This document shows positions 44,983-55,900 of a stretch of DNA of 64,000 bases, in pieces. Both the position numbers and the translations under genes were made by a program. Location: NCBI GenBank assembly GCA_032358255.1, contig JAULBX010004555.1, forward strand, positions 3,280 to 67,279. The letters are read 5' to 3'. Positions within the stretch are counted from its first letter, which is position 1. Every line of letters begins with the position of its first letter. Source of the stretch: Heterotrichella gracilis (taxonomy: Eukaryota > Sar > Xanthophyceae > Tribonematales > Xanthonemataceae). A model generated the notes under the pieces. The model was given only the letters and a program-made list of their open reading frames with translations, did not search any database and was not told the DNA's origin.

Positions 44983-47900
44983 CTAACCCCATACAGCCAC
45001 ATCCCACCTGTTGAACCCAAAGTCGGTTTCAAACAGCCCCGACACCCGGTAGTCCGACACAGCCCCATCGATAAAGTGCTCAAAGGAGGCCACCGACATT
45101 GCTTGTTCCTGAGTGACCTGGCTGGTGTCAAGGGGTGCGCGGGTGAGGGTCTGGCCATGCACGCCATGCGCTTAGCCGTGGGGCAGGCAGCTGTAGTCGC
45201 CGGTCTGATGGAGCTGCAAGGGGGTTGATGGGTCAGGGAAAGGGCTGGTGCCGTGCTGCTTTTATTCCAAATTTGGTTGTGGGGAGATGAAATGCGGCAA
45301 TTGTTTAGGTCGTATTTTGTTATGAGTGCAGTACTGGGTGAGGGTCTGGCCAAGCACGCCATGCGCGTAGCCGTGGGGCAGGCAGCTGTAGTCGCCGGTC
45401 TGATGGAGCTGCAAGGGTGGGACACAGGGGTTGATGAGTCGCTGAAGGGCAGGTGCCTTGTGTGCATTCCACTATTTGGGCAGATGATGTGCGGCACAGG
45501 AGTGGAGACAATTTTTTGTTTCAGTGCAGTCTAGGCAGTCTGGGTAAGGGTGGGGCCCAGCATGACATGTGCATAGCACTGTTTAGGGTTTAGGGTTTGT
45601 GTTATAGGGTCTAGGGTGGGGAAGGCAGTTTGCGTACCGCCCATGGCTAACTAGTGCTATGCAGTAGGTGCCTTGATGGAGCTGCGGTGGGTGCTTCACA
45701 GTAGGGTTTAGGGTTTAGGGTGCTCCATGGAGGGTAGGGTATAGGGTTCAGGATTTAGGGTGCTTCATGGAGAGATTAGGGTTTAGAGTGCTCCAGGGTG
45801 CCACATGCCAACTGCCCTAGGAATTAGACGAGCAGTTCCTCCCCCTCCCCACCTGCACATCCCACCCTATGGGCATTTGGTCGGATTTACATGGACCCCA
45901 AAATGAGCAACATTTTCGAAAGTGGACAGGACCCTCACCTGCATGTCCAGGAAGCTCTCCTGCGCCCCCACATACACCCAGAACCGCATGTCGGGCGTGT
46001 CAACTACGTAGGTTTGGCCGTCGCAAATCCCCGGCTGGTACAGTGTGATGCTCAGGCTGGGGATGACCAGGGGCATCCCGGGGACCAGCTGCATGCTGAT
46101 CTCCTCCCCGTTCAATTCCACTGCAACACCACCCCTTGATGCTCAGCCACGGTCATACAGCACAGGCATGATGCAGTGCACTGCTATTTTACCAGTCAGT
46201 GGGGGCAAACATACAGAAAGGCATTTTCCAGCCGTCATCAGCGGATCGCCTTGGAGGAAATTTGCTGGGACACACTAGGTCCACAAATAGTTGGGCAGAG
46301 GGTCCCTATTAAACCTAGGTGCAGAATATGCATGCTTGCCAATGGTAAGTGCGCAGCGTCGTGCAGGGTAAGGGGCAGGCTGACGGTGGCTAAGGGTTCC
46401 TTGGATTGAGATTGAGGTTCAAGCATGCTGGTGCCTTCCCCGCCAGTCCCGCTGCCACACCACCCCTTGACTCAGCTCCATGCAGCAGAGAAACCCTAAA
46501 CCCTAGCGGAACAGACGAAAAGGAATGCTACAGTGAAGGCAGAACGTGCACAGGATGTGCGTGCAAGGTTGGTACAGATTGAGCAACGATAGCCCTGGAC
46601 CCTAAGCCTCAAATCCTAAACCCTTTGCACTCTACCCTTACCTGACAGCACTCCATTTGCAATAGCTCTGGACCCTAAGCCTCAAACCCTAAACTCTTTA
46701 CACTCTACCCTTACCTGACAGCACCCCATTTGCAATAGCCCTGGACCCCCAGCCTCGAACCCTAAGCCCTTAACCCTAAACCCTTACCTGACAGCACCCC
46801 ATTGGCAATGACCTCCACCACCAGCCGGGTGTCTGCCCCAACCATCAGTGCAGCGGTCTTCATGAACTGGTTGTCGATGGCGGTGTCAAAGCCTGTGAAG
46901 CGCGCATTCAGCTCCAGGCGCGGGGTGGACACAAGGGCAAAGGTGCCACCTGCAAAAGAGCAATGCCATGTGGCAAGGGATATGGCTGTACTAATGGAAC
47001 GCAGGCTAACCCTTCATAATGACCGAAAAATTCAACATGTCTTTTTTTTTTTCTATATATGAAGTTGCCGTTGTTATTTTGGTATGCAACAAATTCGTTA
47101 CCATTACCTGTACTGTGCGCCCGCCACGCACTGCATCCCTGGAGGAGTTGCACCAGTGACCATCAAAACCCTAGCCTAGGGCCTAGGACGTGCTGGTCAA
47201 ACTGAACTGACCCTACACCCTAAACTCTAGTTGCATGTCCCCAGCCACCAGCCACAACCCGCATACCCCCTAGCAGACAAATTGTACCGGTGGCCATCAA
47301 ACCCTCCTGTCTACATCTGAACCCTACACCCTACACTATCATGGCCACGCACCTGCATACCCAGGGAAGTTGTACCAGTGGCCATCAAAGCCCAGGATGT
47401 GTGGGTCGGCTTGGATGGCGCCCAGCACTTGTGACGGTGGTGCTGGTGGTGGGGGTGTTGGGGGTGGCGGTTGTGGTGATGGTGGTTCAGGTGATGGCGG
47501 CTCAGGTGATGGTGGCGGTGGTGGTGGTGGCATAGGTGGCGGTGGTGCAGGTGGCGGTGGTGGTGGCGCAGGTGGCGGTGGTGGTGTAGGTGGTGGCGAT
47601 GGCGGTGCCGGGTTCACGAGAGGCGTTGGTGTAATCACTGCTGTGGTTGCGGCTAGACCCACACCCAGCCCACTGAGGGTATCGTCACCCCACATTAAGG
47701 CGGTGTTGGCGTTGATGATGGCAGCCATCCTCAAAGCGCCTGCTGAGGCTGCTCTTGCCCCATCAAGAGCACCAATGTGGTATGGGGAGGAAACGGTGCC
47801 GATGGACGTGGCTTGAGCCATTTGCCAATTGCCATTCAGGCCCCAGCAATACACCTTGTTGTCCGAGGTCACCCCGCAGGTTTGGTAATCCGCCACGCTC

Positions 47901-48954
47901 AAGCTTGCCCAGTTGGTGATGGCCTCCCCAGTGGTTGCTTTGTCCACAAGCACCGGTGCATCGCTTCCAAGTATAACAGTCCCGGAGAGGGTCAACGCTG
48001 AGCTCCCCACCTTCAACACCCCATTGGTATTCTTCCCCCTACAGTATGCAAGGGTGCCGGCTGAGGCTGCGCACAGGGCGCAGGTGTGCTGAAATCCAGC
48101 ACCCATGGCGGAGCAGCTCTGTTGGAAGGCGGTTAGCAACACTGTAGGCACCAAAAAGTTGGCGGGAGTGTTGAGAGACGCAGTGTACTGTACTCCCCAG
48201 CACGCGAGAGTGCCCGCAGCCGATGGCGAGGGGGCCACAATCCCGCGCACGTGGAAGTTCCCTGCGCTGATGGCCCTCCACTCTGTGTATGCCGGCAGAT
48301 AGTTCACGTACTGCTGCGGTAATGCCGGCAAGGCGGCAGCAGTGAAGTCCGTGTTTGTGAGCGTGGGTGCGGGGTTGAAATAGTCCCATCCATGGAGTTG
48401 ATGCCCAGCTGGCCATTGCTGTTCGACCCCCAGCAGTGGACCGACCATGCAGAGCGGATGGTGACATCAGATGAGCTGGTGGCCATTGCGCAGGTGAATG
48501 TCCCTCCGCAGGTGATGTCCACCCAGGCCACCTTGCCTGGAGGGAGGAGGATTGGCACGGGTGAAGCGTTTACTGTTGTAGTGCTCGAGGGTATCACCCG
48601 CCCAAAGCGTCCATCACCCCAGCAGAACGCCTTGGTGGCTACACTGGTGCCGCTGGCCGCGGTGGCTAGGCTGCAGACATGGCTTGCAGCTGCAAACTTT
48701 GTCCACCTGCCGCCACTGGCGACAACATCGGCGTCCAAGCTCGCAACGCCTGGCGCAGTGGCGGTGAAACTAGTGGGGGCGCCATTGCCGAGCTGGCCTT
48801 GGGCGTTGGAGCCCCAGCAAAAGCCCTCCTGGTTTGCAATGCCGCAGGTTGTGCTACCCCCAAAACGGGCAGGGGCAATCATTTCCCAGCCTGCGGCGCA
48901 CGGCAGGCCAAGCGTTAACAACCCGTGGGTACAATTGGGTATCCCTCTGGCCTC
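44983..48954 (-). CDS. RCC1-propeller / Pro-rich linker / root-cap-domain protein (possibly damaged)
   Basis: Exons: 47,353-48,954; 46,788-46,949; 45,939-46,120; terminal about 44,983-45,213. A hydrophobic exon at about 49,531-49,620 (VALTIGAYLAAVLLLAW) probably supplies the signal peptide, but I found no ATG for it. The large exon has about six RCC1-type repeats with CWG blades (FCWGSNAQGQLGNG, VYCWGLNGNW), then a Pro-Ser-Glu-rich extensin/pherophorin-like linker, then ADPHILGFDGHWYNF. Later exons continue as FALVSTPRLELNARFTGFD and GVHGQTL...DYRVSGLFETDF, matching the plant root-cap/vWD-like family. It is likely secreted to the wall. Two oddities. The reading frame shifts in a CCCC run at about 48,371-48,374, and one extra C would restore both the frame and the exon phase. 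The terminal exon carries an in-frame TAA near 45,170, whereas its echo at 45,336-45,408 has TAC. Confidence 0.8.
45336..45690. repeat. Echoes of the terminal root-cap exon start
   Basis: 45,336-45,408 repeats 45,142-45,213 almost perfectly, with its own acceptor (tgatggagctgcaag). 45,540-45,690 holds a broken, older copy. The first copy lacks the stop present in the downstream exon. Confidence 0.93.
46635..46742. repeat. Two echoes of exon 46,788-46,949 end
   Basis: cttacctgacagcaccccat plus ggaccc...aaccctaaa spacers recur at about 46,635-46,665 and 46,710-46,742. Confidence 0.92.
47115..47305. repeat. Two echoes of the large exon 3' end
   Basis: About 47,125-47,168 and 47,262-47,302 resemble 'ttgtaccagtggccatcaaa' at the end of exon 47,353-48,954. 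Confidence 0.85.
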
Positions 48955-51900
48955 CTAGGCCTAGGCCTCCCTTTCCAGCGTGGGAACAAAGAGCACAAGC
49001 TACTAAAGCTACATACCACAATGTGCAGCGCGGACCAAAAACAACATCAATTCACTACGACAGCAACGCAACATGGCGACCCTATGCACGTACGTGCATG
49101 CTCTACTTAGAAACCATTCGCACTAAAGCCCTGAGCACGTGCAGGGTTTAGAGCAAGAACCCTGTGCATGGAATGCTGCTTGCCTTAGGTTGCCTGGTTC
49201 AGACCCAAGTCCAAACGTTAACGTGCGCATGCATGGCACGGCATGCATTCCTGCATGGCACGGCATGCGTTCACACGTGCTGCCAACTTGGATTTGACAA
49301 GTGCTGCAGCAGGAGGCGCCAACTTGGATTTCGCCATTTATGGACAGTGGGTATCGCGGGTTGCCGCCGTAGCCCTTACCGTTCCCTCAGGCAGGGGCAC
49401 CTTAAGAAGGAGCACCTAAAAAAGGAACCTCCCCCGGAGAAACCCCTCCGGGCGGCGCCAATGCCTTGCCTAAACCCTAACTCTAAACCCTGTAGCTAAC
49501 CCTTACCATACAGGGTTTATACACCCTTACCTTCCACTCGGGCGGGGCAGGCGACCAGGCCAGGAGGAGGACCGCCGCCAGGTAGGCGCCGATGGTGAGC
49601 GCCACGGTGGGTGCTATGGTAGCACTACAGCAGGGGCTATGTACACGGTAGCGCTGTAGCAGCGGAGACTAAGGTGCGCCACACGCGTTGAACCAGGAGT
49701 GCCTTTCTGCACGGGGCATGGGTATCAGCAACGGGGATTCAGTTGGAAAGGGGAGCTTGTGTGGTGACCCGGTGAGCCGGGCTTTGAAATCCGTGACTGC
49801 TGCTGGTGCGGTTGTCGATATCGATGCCTATGCATGCATGACCGACCATCGTGACACCTTGGCCGCTACCACCGGCCCACGTTGGTTACAGAGTGCACGC
49901 TGTAAACAAGCTTATGATATACCTTCTTTTAGCTAGCCGAAGAGGAGATGTTTAGTGTTGGCGGCTGAAGGCAACCCTGACTAGCAACAACCACTCAAGC
50001 GCCGTTTCGGCTAACTGGTACTCCTCAGTTTTCCCACTAGCCGGCTTACACGTTCGCGTGGGGAGGCCCAAAGACGCAGTATGTATACCCCTGGCAACTC
50101 AAAGCCACCTTTGTTGGGGCTCCAGGCGTGTGCGTGCAACCTCGCTGCGTTTTCGAAGCTTCCAAAGTCGTACCTTACTCATGGTCCTGACAGGGTCGGG
50201 TACACAAGTCCGTTTTCAACCAGCAATGCGTGGCCAGTGTACTAAATAACCATCCATACCGACCAAAAAGGGTAGCAAGACTGAGGTGGCCTTGAGGGTG
50301 TGCAGGTGCACCGGGTATTCGGCGCGTCATGGGACATGTATACGAATGTGTACCAGGCTGGAAGCAAGGTGCTTCAGGTCTCACCCACTATACCTCTACA
50401 AGCAACGAGTGTTGTGGTGTGCAAACATATCATGCTGAAGTTACTGTAACAGCCGAGGATCAGGTGCAACTCCGCGTGATGGCCATGGCCATCCTCGTTA
50501 GGAAGCGATGCCCATATGGAGTCCCAGAACGTTTAGTGCTTAACCTCTGCCACTTGTAACGGGTTTCAAGGAAGCCAGTTTTGCCACCAGTTGCATTATT
50601 CTTACCTTGCTTGGCACTGGAGTCTACAGGCGACACTGCGAGCTGTGGGTGCCCCGTTTGGCTTCCAAACCAAACCTCCAACCTTGCAAGGCTTGGGTGA
50701 AGGAATGTCTTACTCTCAAGCCTGGTTCAACATCGTGGCAATGAGGCGATCACTACTGGGTGTGGTGGTGGAAGACAACTTTCTAAAGTATCCCTGCTTG
50801 TTATGGGGGAGTATATGGTAGAGTGCAGGGAAGAGATGTGTTGGGCATGTATCGCAAAAGCACCAGTTGTACCAGGCTGTACCATGTAGTGTATATTATT
50901 ATGTACTACTGGTACGTTTGCCTTTTGACCAAAGCAGGCCTTGGGGTCAAAAGCAAGGGGCAGACAACCGTGTTGGGCTGTAAAGAGCGAAGAAACCGTA
51001 TGAATGTCAGACCTGCAGACCTCGCAGGTGCACAGCACATGTGTACACCCTTCAAGGCATGGTTGATCATGATGGTGGGTATCCTCAAGGCATCCTTTCT
51101 TCTTCTCATAGCTTGTTTTCTAAGTGTGATGACTGCTTACAGAACCCCACGATCTTGTGCTTGGGTGGACGAGGGTGGAGAAGGGTGGGTGGTGGCTCTG
51201 GCGGGCTGCAAACTACAAGGCTGAGGGTTACTTTATTACCTACAGGTCACACGCTAGGGTACAGACGCTCACACAATTCTGTGGAGTTTGGATATTGTTG
51301 TGGGATTCAGCGGTTTGGCTACACAGAGTGTACTGTAACAGGGTGTAGCATAAGTAGGGTTTTGGCCAATGGATAGTTAGGGTTTAGGCTGGCTGCCTTG
51401 CCAAGCAGTGGCTTGCTGACTGGACACACGTATCCCCTCACCAAATTGCAGATGAGTGGGCGCAGACTCTGTTGTCCCACAAAACTCTAGGCATTGAAGC
51501 TAAAACCCTAACGCCGCATGCACATGGGCGCATGCACAAATCAGCGATAAAACTGCATGCGGTGGGTGCGAAACCCTGGACACTTCAACCCAAACCCTAT
51601 AGGATTATATTGCCGCATGCCTTGATGCGTACGTGCTTGCCTGCTGGCAGCGTTGGCAAAGCTGCAGGAGGGTGGGAGCGCAAAACCTATGACACTTAAA
51701 CCACAAATCGTAATGCTGTTTGCACAACTAGCCTTGTGACAAGTGCTCCAAGCAAGGTGAGAGTGACACGCAAGCTGTAGGCGGATAGGTGCTCAAAACC
51801 TTCAAAAACCCAAGGCAAGTGGACCTGACACCCCCAACGCTGCCTGCAGATCTGGTTGCGCTAGTTGTCCAAGTCTCCAACATTGTTGCCGGGCAGAAGC

Positions 51901-52941
51901 TTCTACTAGGAGCCTCGGAGGGGCTGGTGGGGGCGGTTTGTAAATGGGTTGGCGGCGGTGTCGAGGCGGGCGGCATGCGTGCTCAATGTGTTGCATTATA
52001 GTCTCCCTCATTGTATTATATTACAATAGAAGAAACTCTTTTCGGAAAGAAAGGGGACGAGCAAAGGCGGAGGCAAGGGCCCGGGCCACTGGCTCGCACC
52101 AGGGCACCGCAACCACCTGCTCCGCCAAGACGGCTGATCAAGCCTTGTGACAGGCCTTAGCCAGCGCCACTAGCTGAGCATGGCAAAAGGGTTTGATGTA
52201 TACATACAACACCTGCCAATTGTTACACTGTCAACTTCTTTAGAAAACATTGCTGACGGTTTCTCAACTGCGCAAATCCAACGACTAGTACTACTAGACA
52301 AGTTTCGCCACCTTCAAGGCAACTTTTTCATGTGCAACCCCTCCCAAATCATCATGTTAAAAATTGAACGAGAAACGCATAACAGCCCCCTTCAGCCCTC
52401 TCAAATATTGCACATCTCAAGCCCGAGGCTAAGGGCCTTAGCCTACGGCCCGTTCCTTGATCTGTCAATGATCTGCTATAATATCCAGTGGCACACATGC
52501 AATTGCACTTGGAGTGCTGCCCCCGTTCCCGACACTAAACCATCATCCCTGATTCGTAAAGTGCTCTTTAAAGAGTTTCAAACCTGTGCAAAAGTCTCCG
52601 ACGCCCTGAGCTTCAACTTGAAGGGACCAAAACATGCAAGATATTTCTTGTACCCTGCTACCACTGCTGCTCCCACCACCCGCGGGCCATGGTGGCTCAA
52701 TTACCCTCGCCAGGGTTATTCTCAAAAACCCTTGGAGTCGATCACCCCCGACCTTTGGAGTCGATCACCCCCGTCTCCTGCTGCTTCGCACCCACCGGGA
52801 AGGAAATCCCAGGCTCCAACTGGGGCTGGCCAGGGTTGCTCATTATCCTCCCCAGGGTTCTCAAAAACCCTTGGACTCGCCCCCACTCCCCACTGTTGCT
52901 GCTTCACACGCCAGGGTTGCTCATTACCCTTGCCAGGTATT
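48955..52941. other. Intergenic region between the RCC1/root-cap gene and CAS
   Basis: It contains the likely signal-peptide exon of the RCC1/root-cap gene (49,531-49,620, minus). 49,230-49,270 has two copies of tgcatggcacggcatgc. 51,840-52,150 (plus) has an open stretch with a hydrophobic VSLIVLYY run and a basic tail that I cannot assign. 52,180-52,940 is mostly the CAS 3' flank with echoes of its stop region. Confidence 0.5.
52715..52905. repeat. Echoes of the CAS C-terminal end beyond the stop
   Basis: ctcaaaaacccttggagtcg at about 52,720 and ctcaaaaacccttggactcg at about 52,860 repeat the stop-codon region of the last CAS exon (ttttaaaaacccttggagtc at 52,940). Diverged copies of the next 50 bp follow. 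Confidence 0.88.
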
Positions 52942-55900
52942 TTAAAAACCCTTGGAGTCAGCCACCCCCTGCTGCTCTGCAGCCACGGGGGAGGAGGCCC
53001 GCGGGGGCTCGGTGGGCGCGGGTTCAAACTGGGGGGGTGCGGGTTTGATCTGGGTTTGCTCCACAGGGGTGGCCTGCCTGGCCCTGGATGGTGTGCTGGT
53101 TTCGGAGCTGGATGGTAGCCTGGCTGATGCTGCGCTGCGCTGCGCTGCGTCGCTGAGGTCGGAGAACTTGGAGCCCACGGCGTCGGCAAATGCCTGCACA
53201 AGAAAGGGTATTGCTATGTTTCACCTACTTGTAGCCACGCGCATATCAATTGGTGCATTATCTGTGGGCTGTCAAACTCTGCCAGTTGGACTATGCAGTG
53301 ACTATCCTTAGCCACGAGCATATCAAAAGGTGTCAGTCAGTATCTGTGGGCGAGGATGCGGCCAGCAGCCTAGACAAACTCCAGGTTGTGTACCATATAT
53401 TTAAGACCACATTTTCAAACCAGAGATGCGTGTTCAATGACTACAATGAGCCATGATCATATTTACTGGTGCATTACCTGTGGGCTCTCAAACTCTGCCA
53501 GCTTGGAGTATGCGGTGAGGATGAGGCCCGCAGCCCCGATGAACTCCAGGGTTGTGTGGTAGTTGTAGGCCGCCACCCCCGCCCCCACTATGGCGCCGAT
53601 GGTGGCCACGATGGTGGTGGTGACCGCGGTGGCGCGTTGCGGGTCCTGCGGTGGGGGGTGTTTAGGCTTTAGGGTCAGGGATAGGTTTAGGGTTTAGGGG
53701 GTGGTCACAGTGCGCACAGACGGGGGCATCGACTACACCGCCGGGGCGCTGGAGGTGCTTGCCGACGATGTTGAGGCAGCGGTGGAGGAGGTGTTGGTGT
53801 TCCTGGAGGGGCTCAAGGTGGCATGCTGCAGGTCCTGCCATGGGGTGTGGGGGGTGAGGGTGGCGGGTGAGATGTGTGTGGTGGGTGTGTGGAGGGCGAG
53901 AGGGATAGGGTAAACACGGTGGCTGCGGGTGGTTGGGGGTCTTGCAGTGGGGAGCGTGGGCTGCGGGTGTTGATGGTGGAAATGTGTGTGTGTGCGTGCG
54001 CCTCCAGGGGGGGGAGAGGGGTACTCACTCAAGCACCCCCCTCCCCACCCATCCCTCCCCACCCACCATCCTTAAGCCCCTCTAGAAACACCGACACCTC
54101 CTCCCCAGCCTCAACTCGTCAGCTAGCAACCTCCAGCGCCCCAGCAATGTAGTCGATGCCGCCGGCCAAATGCACATCCAAGATTAGCCTTCAAGTGCCA
54201 TGCTAGCCTTGCCGCTCTAACACCCTTCACAGAATGTGGATTATCATAGCCACCCACGTTGAGCCCCTCCAGGAACACCGACACCTCCTCCACCGCCGCC
54301 TCAACATCACCGGCAAGCACCTCCAGGGCCCCAGGGATCGACTCAAATTCCAAAAATACTTCCTAAAAACCCAAATTACCAAAACCACTAAATTTCAAGG
54401 GGGTCAACCACCCACCTTGAGCCCCTCCAGGAAAACCGACACCTCCTCCACCGCTGCCTCCACATCGTCGGCAAGCACCTCCAGCGCCCCAGCGGTGTAG
54501 TCGATGCCCCCGTCTGTGCGCACGTTCAGCCCGCTGTCCACCCATGCCCTGAAGCCGCCCTCTATCACAAACACGCGCGAGAGGCCCAGGGAGGTCACCG
54601 CGCGGGCTATCTTGACCGAGTTCTCGCCCTGCAGTGGTTGCGGTGTTTCAAAAGTTTGGTTCGGTGAGGATGCACATTTGGATGGAGTTTTGGATGGGGC
54701 GGTGGGTGGGGCATAGGGTTTTGTGGAGCGGGATTTACGGGGTTTTGTGGAGTGGGTTTTGCGGGGTTTTGTGGAGTGGGTTTTGCGGGATGGGTAATCA
54801 GCTTCTCCCACCACAGATACAGCGATGGGCCCGGGGAGGTCACAGGGTGCTCACCTGTGTGTCCAGTATGACGAGCTTGGTGTTTGGCTCAGCCTTGGCC
54901 AGGTTGGAAACGGCCAGGGATTTAGAGTTCAGTGCTTAGGGTTTTGAAGGTCAGATTTCGGGGTTTAAGGGTTCAGATTTGAGGGTTTTAGGGTTTTCCC
55001 GCTCACCTGTGTGTCCAGTATGATGAGCTTGGTGTCTGGCTCAGCCTTGGCCAGGTTGGAAATGGCCAGGGATTTAGAGTTCAGTGCTTAGAGTTTTGAA
55101 GGTCAGAGTTCGTTTTTTGGTTTTAGACTTCATATTTGAGGGTTTTAGGGTCTTCCCGCTCACCTGTGTGTCCAGTATGATGAGCCTGGTGTTTGGCTCA
55201 GCCTTGGCAAGGTTGGAAATGGCCAGGGATTTAGAGTTCAGTGCTTAGGGTTTTGAAGGTCAGAGTTCGGGGTTTTAGAGTTCATATTGTAGGGTTTTAG
55301 GGTTTCCCTCGCTCACCTGCGTGTCCAGTATGATGAGCTTGGTGTTTGGCTCAGCCTTGGCTAGGTTGGAGATGGCTGGGTTTTTAGGGTTCATAGTCTA
55401 GGGTTTTAATGATTCAGAGTTTAGGGTTTAAGGGTTTTGCCGCTCACCTGTATGTCCAGTATGATGAGCTTGGTATTTGGCTCAGCCTTGGCCAGGTTAG
55501 AGATGGCCAGGGATTTAGAGTTCAGTGCTTAGGGTTTTGGAGGTCAGAGTTCGGGGTTTCAGGGTTCAGAGTTTAGGGTTTTAGGGTTTTCCCCGCTCAC
55601 CTGTGTGTCCAGTATGATGAGCTTGGTGTTTGGCTCAGCCTTGGCAAGGTTGGAGATAGCCAGTGCGGTGGTGCTCACAGCCAACTCATCGGGGTTGCGC
55701 ACGCTGCAGGGGGGGAGAGGAAAAGGGTGAGGAAAAGGCAAGAGTACAGTTTTGTGGTAGGGTTTTGCTAGGGTTGTCCCTCTTCTGTGCATGGTGCTCA
55801 CAGCCAACTCATCGGGGGTGCGCACGCTGCAGGGGGGGAGAGGGAAAGGGGATGAGAAGAGGCAAGAGTGCACCTTTGGTAGGGGTTCAGAGTAGGGTTG

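Noticed and set aside
54849-55703. Regularly spaced repeats that could suggest a CRISPR array
   Set aside because: Units are copies of a CAS exon end with spacers that are themselves alike; the context is a eukaryotic intron.
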